A model generated the notes under the pieces. That model saw only the letters and a program-made list of their open reading frames with translations. It was not told where the DNA came from and ran no database searches. Both the position numbers and the translations under genes were made by a program. This document shows, in pieces, positions 56,327 through 63,925 of a DNA stretch of 63,925 nt. The stretch is from an uncultured Oscillospiraceae bacterium (lineage in GTDB: Bacteria > Bacillota > Clostridia > Oscillospirales > Oscillospiraceae), in contig CAJUKT010000045.1 in NCBI GenBank assembly GCA_910587255.1, forward strand, positions 1 to 63,925. Reading direction: 5' to 3'. Each line of letters opens with the position of its first letter. Position 1 is the first letter of the stretch.

Positions 56327-57238
56327 TTAGATATTCCCATACTTTGCGACATCCTCAGCAGACAGCCCCATCAACTCGTGTGCCCTGGAACGATGGTGCG
56401 GCATTTGTGGAAGTCTCTCCGTGCAAACTTCACCCATGGGCACAACCTGAGGCGCCGCCTTGAACCATGATGTGAAGCCGTCCAAGTCCTTCATTGCGGA
56501 CTGAAATGCCCAGTCACGTTGGAAGGGAGCGACCTTCCCACTTTTTAACGCTTCTTCTATTGCGCTGCCTACCTTCATCATGGTAACTTCAAATTGGTAG
56601 GCATCTGCTTTGAGCTTCAGGGCTTCCTGCCCTTCCAGCAAGGCGGCGACGGCCTGATAGATATCTTCCATTGTGGCGGTGTTGGGGTCAAGCAGTAACA
56701 GCTCCGCCAGTGCTTCCATACCCTTGCCGCTGCTGTCTGCCTCGTTCTGATCTGCACCGTCCTCACCTTCACTGGGCTTATCGCTACAGGCAACAGGCAT
56801 CATGGCGTCAATGGCGGGGGTGTTGGTGAGGGCAGCAGAATGGAGGCCTATGGCCTTTCTGTCTGTATTCCGAAGGGTAACAACAGGGGAGATATATTTG
56901 TACTCCCGGTTTTTCAAATATTCTGCCGCCCGCTCCGTCCAGTCAACAGCGCCATAGATACCGTCGCTTTTCAGCACGATATCCTTAATCCAGCCTGCCG
57001 CCGGGGCCTGCATATCCTTCAACGTCTGGTGCTCATAGTCAATGGGGATTTGAAGCTGTCGCTCCGTGAACTTACAGCGAATAGCCTGGAAGGATTCGTT
57101 GTCCACCAGGAAATCCCCTTTGGTGCTGTGAACCAAGCCCAACGGAAGAAGCTTCACCAGCTTCTGGGACGTTTGGGCACTGTAGCCGCTTTCCTCAAAA
57201 GGAAGGGAATTGCTCAGGATGATGTAATTGATATCCAT
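56327..57238 (-). CDS. Mu-like head protease/scaffold (gpI family)
   Basis: The 303-residue protein (MDINYIILSNSLPFEESGYS) contains IPIDYEHQTL and PAAGWIKDIVLKSDGIYGAVDWTERAAEYLKNREYKYISPV, the Mu I protease signature. A helical C-terminal half follows, as expected of a scaffold. It would process capsid precursors during assembly. In phage Mu, I precedes T; here it follows the head gene, 11 bases downstream. Confidence 0.88.
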   Translation of the reverse strand: MDINYIILSNSLPFEESGYSAQTSQKLVKLLPLGLVHSTKGDFLVDNESFQAIRCKFTERQLQIPIDYEHQTLKDMQAPAAGWIKDIVLKSDGIYGAVDWTERAAEYLKNREYKYISPVVTLRNTDRKAIGLHSAALTNTPAIDAMMPVACSDKPSEGEDGADQNEADSSGKGMEALAELLLLDPNTATMEDIYQAVAALLEGQEALKLKADAYQFEVTMMKVGSAIEEALKSGKVAPFQRDWAFQSAMKDLDGFTSWFKAAPQVVPMGEVCTERLPQMPHHRSRAHELMGLSAEDVAKYGNI

Positions 57239-57249
57239 AGCGCCCTCCC

Positions 57250-58158
57250 TCATGCCTTAGCAGGCATATCCGTCTCACCAGTGGAACCAAAGGCCAACTG
57301 CCACAAGCCATACCCGGCGTTGCAGCGGGCGTCCACGCCGTAGATAAACTCCTTCTTCATAAAAACATTGTCATCGGTGGGGCTGTCTTTTGCGACAAGC
57401 TGGGCCCTGCGGCGATTCTGGAAAATGAAGGGCTTGACGGGACGTTTAGTGCACAGCAGGAACCACTGCTCCGGGTTGGGGGCCAGTTCCGGCACCACCA
57501 GCAGCTCGGCGGTTCCCTTATAGATGTTGACTTCCTGGTGGATCTCATTTGCCATGAGGATGGTACGGGCAATGGCCTCTTTCTGAGGGGCCACAACCAG
57601 CAGATCGGGGACGATGTTCATAACCTCGCCCCGGTCATCCACCAAACACATCATCTGTGTGCGGGCCTCGCCGTAGCTGTCGGGCGTAAGCTTGTATATT
57701 CCCTTATTGCTCTGGGGGCCAACTCTTACATTTACAACATGGTCATCACTGATGAAGGGCTTTCCGTCAAAGCATTTCTCTTTGAAGGAGCGGGAAAACA
57801 GGCCAAAAACCAGTTTATCCGGGTGTTTCCGGGCGCTGTAGGCCAAATCCTGGAACATGGGCTTGTAGACACCGATGCAGTCATCCTCCAAATCGTTCCG
57901 GGGAACGGACACGGTGGCCTCAAAGTCCTTGTTGCGGATGGTGTAGCCGTAGGCGGTCAGGCTCTTAATCTCCCTGTCCCCGATCCACTCCCGCATGGAG
58001 GGGACGGCCCCCAGCCATGCGTAGCTCTCGTCCCGCGTCTCGCTGGGAACCTCCATAGCCACGCGGGGGTGCTGCGCTTCCACCTCCTGGAATGCCTTGT
58101 TAAACACGGTGTTGAAACTCTGAAATGCTTCCCTAAGTGTGCCGCCGTTGATAATCAT
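57250..58158 (-). CDS. Mu-like major head protein (gpT family)
   Basis: The 302-residue protein has gpT hallmarks: AFQSFNTVFNKAFQ, EVPSETRDESYAWLGAVPSMREWIGDREI, TVSVPRNDLEDDCIGVY and WFLLCTKRPVKPFIFQNRR. It would form the icosahedral shell. AGGAGG precedes the ATG. No portal or terminase to load DNA into such a shell is encoded in the element. Confidence 0.9.
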   Translation of the reverse strand: MIINGGTLREAFQSFNTVFNKAFQEVEAQHPRVAMEVPSETRDESYAWLGAVPSMREWIGDREIKSLTAYGYTIRNKDFEATVSVPRNDLEDDCIGVYKPMFQDLAYSARKHPDKLVFGLFSRSFKEKCFDGKPFISDDHVVNVRVGPQSNKGIYKLTPDSYGEARTQMMCLVDDRGEVMNIVPDLLVVAPQKEAIARTILMANEIHQEVNIYKGTAELLVVPELAPNPEQWFLLCTKRPVKPFIFQNRRRAQLVAKDSPTDDNVFMKKEFIYGVDARCNAGYGLWQLAFGSTGETDMPAKA

Positions 58159-58175
58159 TTGGTTTGTCCTCCTGT

Positions 58176-58478
58176 TTAGTCAGATGTGGGGCAAGCTGGT
58201 TTTTCACTTACAATTTGCTGAATAAGCCGCTGGGTGACGCCATATCTTTCTGCAAGCTCTGGAATGTTGTAACCGTTGTAGGCCTCTTTGATCTTCTGGT
58301 TTCTGAGCGGACGCAGAATGCTTTCAGCTTGAGGCATATAGAAAGAGGAACCGCCGACCAGCACAGCCAATTTTAAAAGATTGTCTGCCCCGATTTCCTC
58401 AGCGATTCTTTTACATATCCCATCGGGCAGCATGGAAGATGTAAGCTCATTTGTCCATGGCTCCAACACGCTATGCAC
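58176..58478 (-). CDS. Mor-family transcription activator
   Basis: The 100-residue protein matches Mu Mor/C: an N-terminal dimerisation segment (MLPDGICKRIAEEIGADNLLKLAVLVGG), YMPQAESILRPLRNQKIKEAYNGYN and a helix-turn-helix (IPELAERYGVTQRLIQQIV). Mor switches on middle/late transcription. It directly precedes the head genes and follows a strong terminator, so it probably activates them. The GTG at 58478 or a second GTG three codons on could be the start. Confidence 0.88.
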   Translation of the reverse strand: MHSVLEPWTNELTSSMLPDGICKRIAEEIGADNLLKLAVLVGGSSFYMPQAESILRPLRNQKIKEAYNGYNIPELAERYGVTQRLIQQIVSEKPACPTSD

Positions 58479-58684
58479 CGCCTTTCAGCAAACAAATTGC
58501 GTTTTAATAGTAACGCCATTTCTATGAAAAGTCTTGTTGAAGCATTTCCTGGAATTACTTCTAAGCAGTATTCAAACGTAACAGCGCAACCCATGTTGCA
58601 GGTTATTTTTACTGTCCGCCTCATTTGACCGTTTAGCGTGCGTATAAGCAGCCTTGGAAGCGAAGGGCACTTGTATGCCCCACT
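58479..58684 (-). other. Region upstream of the Mor gene
   Basis: Between the early terminator and mor lie about 200 bases. An 83-codon frame (ending at 58373) overlaps mor and lacks a ribosome site, so I do not call it. The AT-rich stretch presumably holds the promoter of the head operon, but none is convincing. Confidence 0.4.
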
Positions 58685-58723
58685 ACATTTAAACCCCCGT
58701 TATCACGCAAGATAACGGGGGTA
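58685..58723 (-). terminator. Terminator ending the early operon of the Mu-like element
   Basis: A perfect 12-bp stem (58693-58704 with 58711-58722) and six-base loop is followed by TTTAAAT on the minus strand. It separates early (transposition) from head genes. Confidence 0.88.
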
Positions 58724-58732
58724 GAAACAAGA

Positions 58733-59038
58733 TTATTCTTTGAGTTCCCGGAAGACTTTCAAAACCTGCTCGGGAAAACGGGAATCGGAGATATGCCGCT
58801 CCATGTCGGCCCCGGTCTTGAGGCCGATATAGAAGCCCAGTAGGGACGAAGCCGCGACAATGCCCGTGATGGCATCATCGACTTCATACTTTAACCGCCT
58901 GTCATTGGGGGCCATGCTGCCGATCAGCGCGAAGGCGTCCGCTTTCATCTGCTGTATGTAACTGTCCTTCTCACTAAGCTCACCAAACTCATCATTGAAC
59001 TCATCACGCAGGGCGTCCAGAACCTTTCTACTTAGCAT
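58733..59038 (-). CDS. Small protein of the Mu-like early operon
   Basis: The 101-residue protein (MLSRKVLDALRDEFNDEFGE...SSLLGFYIGLKTGADMERHI) is mostly helical and has one moderately hydrophobic stretch near 62-76. AAGGAGG precedes the ATG. No family recognised. It is the last early gene before the terminator. Confidence 0.72.
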   Translation of the reverse strand: MLSRKVLDALRDEFNDEFGELSEKDSYIQQMKADAFALIGSMAPNDRRLKYEVDDAITGIVAASSLLGFYIGLKTGADMERHISDSRFPEQVLKVFRELKE

Positions 59039-59050
59039 ATGTGTCCCTCC

Positions 59051-59347
59051 TTACTTTATACTTTCCAGAGCCAACCGCATAGCCGTCTTGAACCCGCAAA
59101 CAAACCGCCGCCGCTCGGCAACATGAAGTTCTGCGTCTATCTGCTGCTGGTAACGCTCAAACAGATCACACTGCTCAGGGGTAAAGCTGCTTTCTAAAGC
59201 CTCCAAAACACCCTCAAAATGCCGGTCAATTTCCCGTTCCTCCTCGCTGCGCTCAGAGGTAAGCGGGTGTAGAACCTCTGCCAGCTCCGCAATAGTTTCA
59301 TTGCTCGCATCGCTGATATTGAGGTCTTCAAACATAAACATTCTCAC
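59051..59347 (-). CDS. Small helical protein of the Mu-like early operon
   Basis: The 98-residue protein (MRMFMFEDLNISDASNETIAELAEVL...FVCGFKTAMRLALESIK) resembles the DUF6809 type of small phage-associated helical protein: an acidic N-terminus, a central heptad stretch and RRFVCGFKTAMRL near the end. A GTG start is supported by AAAGGAG at 9 bases. Function unknown. Confidence 0.68.
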   Translation of the reverse strand: MRMFMFEDLNISDASNETIAELAEVLHPLTSERSEEEREIDRHFEGVLEALESSFTPEQCDLFERYQQQIDAELHVAERRRFVCGFKTAMRLALESIK

Positions 59348-59426
59348 AAAAAACTGCTCCTTTCTAAATATTGGGCTTGTCCTATCTTGAAAAACCGTGA
59401 AACAGATGGTATACTGTAAGGGACTT

Positions 59427-59867
59427 CTAACGGGAAGTTGCCCCAGCACCTGGGCGGCTGTTATTTGCAGTAACAGCCGTCCTTTTCTCATTTTCCTTGT
59501 CCATGCTTTTCAAAATGTATTTTCCACCTATGTCAGGGAAAAACGATTCGTTGTGAAAATCGCTATTATCAAGGATTTGCTCTTCAAGGGCCAATAGGTC
59601 AACTCCATTTACACGTAGGAGCATTCCTCTGCATTGCCATTCCAGAATTGCACCAGAAACACCCTTATCCAATAGTAGCCCTGCTATGATCGCCTCGCTC
59701 CTGTTGTAAGCACCTTCGGCGATATTGTCCAGCATATAAACAACTGCGGAGACGCCATAGATTAGTTTCCTGTAATTCTTGTAGGCGGATAATATGCCGG
59801 ACTTCGTTGCATTTTCACACGGAATGATTTCCACGCTTGGCATTTCTTCATGAATCTCAAAAATCAT
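59427..59867 (-). CDS. Unknown protein downstream of MuB
   Basis: The 146-residue protein (MIFEIHEEMPSVEIIPCENA) begins inside the last codons of muB (ATGA overlap), so it is translationally coupled to it. The body is mixed alpha/beta with ILSAYKNYRKLIYGVSAVVYMLDNI; the C-terminus is basic and Asn/Arg-rich. No family recognised. Confidence 0.72.
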   Translation of the reverse strand: MIFEIHEEMPSVEIIPCENATKSGILSAYKNYRKLIYGVSAVVYMLDNIAEGAYNRSEAIIAGLLLDKGVSGAILEWQCRGMLLRVNGVDLLALEEQILDNSDFHNESFFPDIGGKYILKSMDKENEKRTAVTANNSRPGAGATSR

Positions 59868-60802
59868 CGCATACCTCCGATCCCCATCTTTGCGGCCGCT
59901 TCCTCCAAGTGCTCTACTGAAAAATCCTCGCCCATGGATAACGCGATATTCTGCGCGGTTTGGCACTGCTTAACCATCAACCGCAAGCCTCCCTTGCGTT
60001 TAGAGATGTGATAAAGGTAATCCAGGCATTCTGGACTAAAACCAAATCCGGCATAGATAGCGGCGATATCTTCCTTGGTGAAAGCATTGTTTAAACAGCA
60101 TTTATAGGTGGTTCGGCTGTAGACTTGGTCGAATTCCTCAGCCTGCCGCCCGTACATCCGCTTCAATATGCTGGGATTCCCCGCATACACAATTCCGATG
60201 TTGGCCTTGTCGTTGATGGCCCGGATCGCGTCAAAGGAACGTTCACTTAAGTGCTGGGCCTCATCCAGTATAAGCATCTGGCTTGTTCCGATCAGCTTCG
60301 CAAGGATACGCTGCATCAAGTCAGCGGTAGACCCGCGTCCTTCTTCGCCCATGGCCAGCAGGATGAGCTTTAAGATGCTGCGTACCGTGTTGACGGTGGC
60401 GTCGGCCTCCACATAAACGACACTGCGATTGGTAGATGCGTAATGCTTGAGCGCGGTACTCTTACCACATCCAGCTGGGCCATAAATCAGGACGATATTT
60501 CTTTGGATGTGGGCGATTCTGGCCGTCTGCTCAATCTCTACCGTGTTCCTCACTTTAAGGCAGATTTCCGGCACTTGGGCGGTGGCCTGACGCGCCGCGC
60601 CCATGTTAAGCAGTTGCTCCACGTTCCGAGCGAGCTCCAGATTATTGCCGCTGTAGGTGCCGCCCAGAAACAGAGATACGGTGGACTTCGACACCCCCAA
60701 CTCTTTCGCTATGCGACTTTGACTGATTCCAGTGTCTTCAATGTGCTGTGCGAGACGTTCACGCATGGTTTGTATCAAACTGCTTTCATTCGCCAATGGC
60801 AT
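59864..60802 (-). CDS. MuB-like transposition ATPase
   Basis: The 312-residue protein has an N-terminal helix-turn-helix (ISQSRIAKELGVSKSTVSLFL, about 26-46) and an AAA+ core. The core has Walker A GPAGCGKST (108-116), Walker B MLILDEAQH and sensor-like VYAGNPSI. MuB binds target DNA and delivers it to the transpososome while stimulating MuA. Its start overlaps the transposase gene by 17 bases, with GGAGGTCTCGGAG as ribosome site. Confidence 0.92.
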   Translation of the reverse strand: MPLANESSLIQTMRERLAQHIEDTGISQSRIAKELGVSKSTVSLFLGGTYSGNNLELARNVEQLLNMGAARQATAQVPEICLKVRNTVEIEQTARIAHIQRNIVLIYGPAGCGKSTALKHYASTNRSVVYVEADATVNTVRSILKLILLAMGEEGRGSTADLMQRILAKLIGTSQMLILDEAQHLSERSFDAIRAINDKANIGIVYAGNPSILKRMYGRQAEEFDQVYSRTTYKCCLNNAFTKEDIAAIYAGFGFSPECLDYLYHISKRKGGLRLMVKQCQTAQNIALSMGEDFSVEHLEEAAAKMGIGGMR

Positions 60803-62684
60803 CTCCGAGACCTCCTTCAGTCATAAATTTGTAAAATGCGTCTTCGCGTTCACGGTCTTTCTTTTTGGGCTTTTCGCGCTTACTGCGCTGGACACTGTGC
60901 TGCTCCTGTGCGTCTTGAATTGCTTGGGCTGTCTTATGCTGCTCCGAATTGGCCGTTGGTGTAGTAGGGAGCATCTTCAAATTTGGCTTAGTAAAAGCGA
61001 GGCCACTCTCTATGGCAAGCTGCTGGACGCCGGGGACGGCTACATCTGGAATGATTGCCCGTGCCTGTTTCCGGCGCTCCTTTTTCTTGGCGTTGAGCTT
61101 TCGGAGGTTTTGTGCGGTCAGCTTCTCATCCAAACACCCAAGGTCAACGCTTTCAGCGGTGCATATGAACTTCCCATCCTCTGAAATGATATAGACCTGA
61201 CGCACGTCATCAGTGTTATAACGGGCGTAGACACGCTCCCCTTGGTGGGAAAACAGCTCATTGGCATCGTAATATTGTTCCAGCTCTGGCACCCGAACCC
61301 CATTCCGACCCACTTTAAGAAGTTTGCTTGTGCGCTTGAAATACATGGACAGCAGCACCGGGTCTGCGGTTCTAATGGCGGTCACATTATTAGTATAGGC
61401 TTGGCATGGGGTCATGCCGCTCATTCCGTGGCCGCTGTGTGGGGAATTGTTATAGATGCTGATTACATGGTCTACGTATTTAATGAACTCGGCGTAAGGC
61501 ATTGCTACGCCCTTGAGCTTGTCATTGACGGTTTGCATCCGCTCTGGGCGGCGCTTTGGGTTCGCTCCGATGTATGATTCAAGATGAATCATATAGCTAT
61601 ATTCCAGGGTGTTGAAGAAGCGTTCGATATGCTTTGCTTTGGCGTTATATTTGATTGCGTTTGTGACAGAAAGTGTCATTTGGTTTGCAATCGACATTGT
61701 AAAATCCCTGTTAAACAGGTCTTTAACAGTATAGTTTTTGCCATTATCCAGGAGTACGCCTTCGGGAATACCAAAAGCTGATACAGCCCGTGCGAAAGCA
61801 TCTAAGATATCATTCGCGTTGGGATCATGGTCTGACATGAGGTAGCCCACAATGTAGCGGCTGCTTCGGTCTTCCCACCCTGTAATCCAAGGCCTTCCAA
61901 CGTGGCCGTCTGGAAACTCCACCAGCACGTCAAATACGTGGTCATCCGCTACCCACTGCTGGTTTGTGTGCAGTTTGGTATAGTCCATAGGTATATAGGG
62001 CATACACTTATCGTTGAACGCTTTTTCGCCCTCTCGGGCCAGGACTTTCGTGGGATAAGAAATATTCCGGGCCAGCCGCTCAAAGGCGGACACGCTGGCA
62101 AGCTGCCGATCTGGGAATACCCGCTGTGTCAGGCGGTAGCAGGAGGCCACGGACGGCCCACCGCTTTTTGTTCCTTTCTCCTGGAGCCAAAAACTTAAAA
62201 ATACCTCCTTCTCATCCTCTTGGATAGAGGACTGCCCTTTGTTGTAGCCCCCACGCCTATCCACCAATCCGGCTATGCCGTCCCGGTTAAACAGGCGTTC
62301 CCAGTGGTTTAACTGCCGTTTTGTGAGGGGTTTATCTGGAAAGTTTTCATTGTGTTGTGTAAGGAAAGCTTGGAGCTTGTCCGCTTTGGGATATGTAGCT
62401 TTGAAGGTTTGATAGTCTAAGACTGCCATTTGCTTAAAATCCAGTTGCTCCCGCTGGCTATCGGTCAGGGACAAGCGCACGTCTGTGGCCTGCTGCTCTT
62501 GTTCGCCGCGGTAGCGGGCCTGAGCCGAAGCAGAGAGGGATTCTAAGAGAAATTCATACTGCTTACCATGCTCTCCACCTACACCGTTGACAAGGCGGAG
62601 CTTATATCTATCTTTGTTCCGACGTAGTGTTCTTTCACTACATCCTTCCAACTTAGCGGCTTGCGCTGTAGAAAGCCAAGTCAA
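60786..62684 (-). CDS. MuA-like DDE transposase
   Basis: The 632-residue protein has an N-terminal MuA-type helix-turn-helix (MTWLSTAQAAKLEGCSERTLRRNKDRY) and end-binding helices. An RNase H-fold core carries the catalytic triad Asp247/248 (WVADDHVFDV), Asp313 (GVLLDNGKNY) and Glu354 (AKHIERFFNTLEYS). A beta-barrel (VRVPELEQYYDANELFSHQGERVYARYN) and a Lys-rich C-terminus that would contact MuB follow. TTG start behind AAGGGGGTGAAGG. All catalytic residues are intact, so mobility is plausible. Confidence 0.93.
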   Translation of the reverse strand: MTWLSTAQAAKLEGCSERTLRRNKDRYKLRLVNGVGGEHGKQYEFLLESLSASAQARYRGEQEQQATDVRLSLTDSQREQLDFKQMAVLDYQTFKATYPKADKLQAFLTQHNENFPDKPLTKRQLNHWERLFNRDGIAGLVDRRGGYNKGQSSIQEDEKEVFLSFWLQEKGTKSGGPSVASCYRLTQRVFPDRQLASVSAFERLARNISYPTKVLAREGEKAFNDKCMPYIPMDYTKLHTNQQWVADDHVFDVLVEFPDGHVGRPWITGWEDRSSRYIVGYLMSDHDPNANDILDAFARAVSAFGIPEGVLLDNGKNYTVKDLFNRDFTMSIANQMTLSVTNAIKYNAKAKHIERFFNTLEYSYMIHLESYIGANPKRRPERMQTVNDKLKGVAMPYAEFIKYVDHVISIYNNSPHSGHGMSGMTPCQAYTNNVTAIRTADPVLLSMYFKRTSKLLKVGRNGVRVPELEQYYDANELFSHQGERVYARYNTDDVRQVYIISEDGKFICTAESVDLGCLDEKLTAQNLRKLNAKKKERRKQARAIIPDVAVPGVQQLAIESGLAFTKPNLKMLPTTPTANSEQHKTAQAIQDAQEQHSVQRSKREKPKKKDREREDAFYKFMTEGGLGDAIGE

Positions 62685-62742
62685 CGGCCTTCACCCCCTT
62701 TTGTAAAACAGCCTACGTCCCATTCAAAAGCAGAGAGGCTTA

Positions 62743-62934
62743 TCAGATAAAACTATCCTCATCGACAGCGTACAAGAGGCAAAACAGCTTGATAAACATC
62801 GGTGTGGGAGTTTCATGACCACGTTCAACTTGAGAGATATAAGATTGCGACACAGATAGGGTTTTTCCAAATTCTTTTTGAGACAACCCACATTCTTCTC
62901 TTACAATTCTCACAGCTTCCCCTATGCAAACCAC
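62743..62934 (-). CDS. Small XRE regulator (Ner-like) of the Mu-like element
   Basis: The 63-residue protein is a single helix-turn-helix (CIGEAVRIVREECGLSQKEFGKTLSVSQSYISQVERG). By position, first gene of the early operon and before muA, it corresponds to Mu Ner, which damps early transcription. A GTG 8 bases behind GGAGGG is the likely start. Confidence 0.85.
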   Translation of the reverse strand: MVCIGEAVRIVREECGLSQKEFGKTLSVSQSYISQVERGHETPTPMFIKLFCLLYAVDEDSFI

Positions 62935-62994
62935 TTTTGTTCCCTCCAATTGACTTTAAGAGAAAAATAGTTTAGAATAAATGAGTACACTAAT

Positions 62995-63056
62995 ATTATA
63001 CTTCAAATGATTTGATTTTTCAAGGGGATAATCGAATAAAATCAAATTATTTGATT
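62995..63056. promoter_or_regulatory. Early promoter and twin operators of the Mu-like element
   Basis: Minus-strand promoter TTGAAA (63018-63023), 17 bases, TATAAT (62995-63000). Two copies of the palindrome CAAATNATTTG lie at 63004-63014, inside the promoter spacer, and 63043-63053, extended there to a 17-bp palindrome abutting the repressor's ribosome site. Binding by the repressor would shut off both the early operon and its own synthesis. Confidence 0.75.
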
Positions 63057-63069
63057 TGGAGGCATCACA

Positions 63070-63636
63070 GTGGATGGAATCGGTTTAAGGATAAAAGAAC
63101 TACGCAAAAATCTTAAGCTAAATCAAATTGAATTTTCAAAACGTGTGGGTGTCACAAATGCCCATATTTCTGCCATTGAAAAGGGAAAAACCGTCCCTTC
63201 TTCCGCTTTGATTAAACTTATTAGCAAAGAATTTAATGTTAGCGAAGATTGGCTTACCTACGGTACTGATTCCGATGCAATTGAGACATTGGAGCTTGAG
63301 TATGAAATGGAGGATAGGATTTGTGATATCGTGTCACGTATGAATCACATACGGACAAGAGACAATACACCCATACGTTCCAGAGTAGTTCAATTAGAAG
63401 ACTTATTTGTGAACATTTTGGACTTTGGCTTGGAGGAGGACGCAGTAAAGGAATCTTACTATGACATTTGTTATAAATTGTTTTACCATATAAATTCTTA
63501 TGTTTCGTTCCATAAGCAAGCACTGGAACAACAGCAACCACATATATTTCCTTTTCCTGATGATTTAATTGAAATTTTAAAAAAAGATATTCAAGAGTTT
63601 GAATCTTTTTTTAATAAAGAACTGGGCTTAGAATAA
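63070..63636 (+). CDS. XRE-family repressor of the Mu-like element
   Basis: The 188-residue protein has an N-terminal Cro/cI helix-turn-helix (IKELRKNLKLNQIEFSKRVG, then VTNAHISAIEKGKTVPS) and EFNVSEDWLTYGTD. A long helical C-terminal domain (IETLELEYEMEDRICDIVSRM; FPDDLIEILKKDIQEFESFF) probably serves for oligomerisation. It is divergent from the early operon and stands where the Mu c repressor lies. GTG start 7 bases behind GGAGG. AT-rich like the rest of the element's control region. Confidence 0.85.
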   Translation: MDGIGLRIKELRKNLKLNQIEFSKRVGVTNAHISAIEKGKTVPSSALIKLISKEFNVSEDWLTYGTDSDAIETLELEYEMEDRICDIVSRMNHIRTRDNTPIRSRVVQLEDLFVNILDFGLEEDAVKESYYDICYKLFYHINSYVSFHKQALEQQQPHIFPFPDDLIEILKKDIQEFESFFNKELGLE

Positions 63637-63692
63637 ATAAATGAATATTTATTCGTCAGAATTGAATATAAATTCGTTTTGGCAGCTTACAC

Positions 63693-63925
63693 TTTGTCCG
63701 CAATATTTCCTTTTTTTGATATTCACTTTAAAAACCCCGCAAGCCTTGATTTAACAGGGCTTGCGGGGTTTTTAAACAGTTTTCCTTGTGTCCGCAATAT
63801 TCGGTTTCTATAGCAAAAGTTACATTTTGCGTCCGCAATCAAAACACCTCAAAAATATAGAGTTATCAATAGATTTTGCCGATTATATATTGCGGACAAA
63901 AATACATATTGCGTGATTGGTTACA
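63693..63925. repeat. Repressor-side end of the Mu-like element with GTCCGCAAT repeats
   Basis: GTCCGCAAT occurs on the plus strand near 63697, 63790 and 63831, and inverted (ATTGCGGAC) near 63890; a variant ATTGCGTGATTGGTTACA closes the window. Read inwards from 63925 it starts TGTAACCAATCACGCAATAT, matching the opposite end. Multiple sites on this side and fewer on the other resemble the asymmetric Mu ends. Confidence 0.7.
63730..63772 (+). terminator. Terminator behind the repressor gene
   Basis: AAACCCCGCAAGCC and GGGCTTGCGGGGTTTTT form a strong hairpin with a T run; the reverse side is also followed by T residues. Confidence 0.88.

Larger units (their letters stand above)
55278..63925. 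mobile_element. Compact Mu-like transposable element (about 8.6 kb)
   Basis: The region carries MuA and MuB homologues, a Mor-type activator, Mu-type head and protease proteins, gp26/gp27-like proteins and a divergent repressor. No large terminase, portal, second head protein or tail gene is present. The ends share TGTA..C....CACGCAA.ATGT in inverted orientation (55278 inwards; 63925 inwards), consistent with the TG...CA termini of Mu-type transposons. The right limit coincides with the window edge, so flanking target duplication (expected 5 bp, GCTGC on the left) cannot be checked. Lower GC than neighbours supports transfer. Confidence 0.85.

Noticed and set aside
58373..58624. 83-codon frame overlapping the mor start
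   Set aside because: No Shine-Dalgarno, overlaps a confident gene by about 100 bases, no known family.

Overview
The window reads as chromosome of an anaerobic, spore-forming, GC-rich member of the Clostridia, most likely an Oscillospiraceae-type gut bacterium (Flavonifractor/Lawsonibacter-like). The grounds are an alpha/beta small acid-soluble spore protein, a pro-sigma-K gene, IreB, Firmicutes-type sigma-A promoters and Shine-Dalgarno sites, CUT1 sugar transport controlled by a YesM/YesN pair, and a mucin-type M60 peptidase. The genus is inferred from general likeness only. Two ParB-binding parS palindromes (2262 and 19251) suggest the origin-proximal part of the chromosome.

Layout. 1-4440: tRNA-Ala(CGC) with a broken 5' copy, a transglutaminase lipoprotein, ireB, an SH3-NlpC/P60 peptidase, a small conserved gene behind a repeat-studded promoter, and a DUF1294 membrane protein. 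4603-12524: rpoB-rpoC as a stand-alone unit with its own promoter and terminator. 12750-18353: flagellin, SASP, an XRE regulator with a membrane protein, glutaminase and an M20 amidohydrolase. 18432-28397: one minus-strand carbohydrate locus containing a GH94 phosphorylase, phosphoglucomutase, sensor kinase, ABC solute-binding protein, two permeases and an AraC-type response regulator. The logic is import of a disaccharide, phosphorolysis to a sugar 1-phosphate, and isomerisation into glycolysis. 28602-31431: ogt, then a FIST sensor paired with a soluble chemoreceptor. 31596-37729: a dockerin-bearing M60 metallopeptidase translationally coupled to an SLH protein. 38066-43163: pyrE, pyrF, a dicarboxylate symporter, an AT-rich hydrolase island and a lipoprotein.

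43347-49297 is the most striking part. The sigma-K gene is cut in two by a 5,261-bp skin-like element. Aligning the two reading frames and the flanking inverted arms places the crossover at an AA dinucleotide (43542-43543 and 48803-48804). Excision would restore a 229-residue pro-sigma-K. The element carries a large serine recombinase, a tiny coupled gene that could be its directionality factor, a TlpA thioredoxin / CxxC peptide / 4Fe-4S membrane protein operon, and a LysM-GH18 spore-cortex-lytic-type enzyme.

49343-55250 holds an aldose-1-epimerase homologue, a nucleotidyltransferase, DUF3842-larB, two small membrane proteins behind a leader-peptide/terminator arrangement, and an alcohol dehydrogenase overlapping a GtrA protein. 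55278-63925 is a compact Mu-like transposable element. It has MuA, MuB, a Mor activator, major head protein, protease/scaffold, and gp26- and gp27-like proteins, but no large terminase, portal or tail genes. Its ends share a TGTA...CACGCAA repeat, and its repressor/early-promoter region carries two identical palindromic operators. The repressor-side end coincides with the edge of the window.
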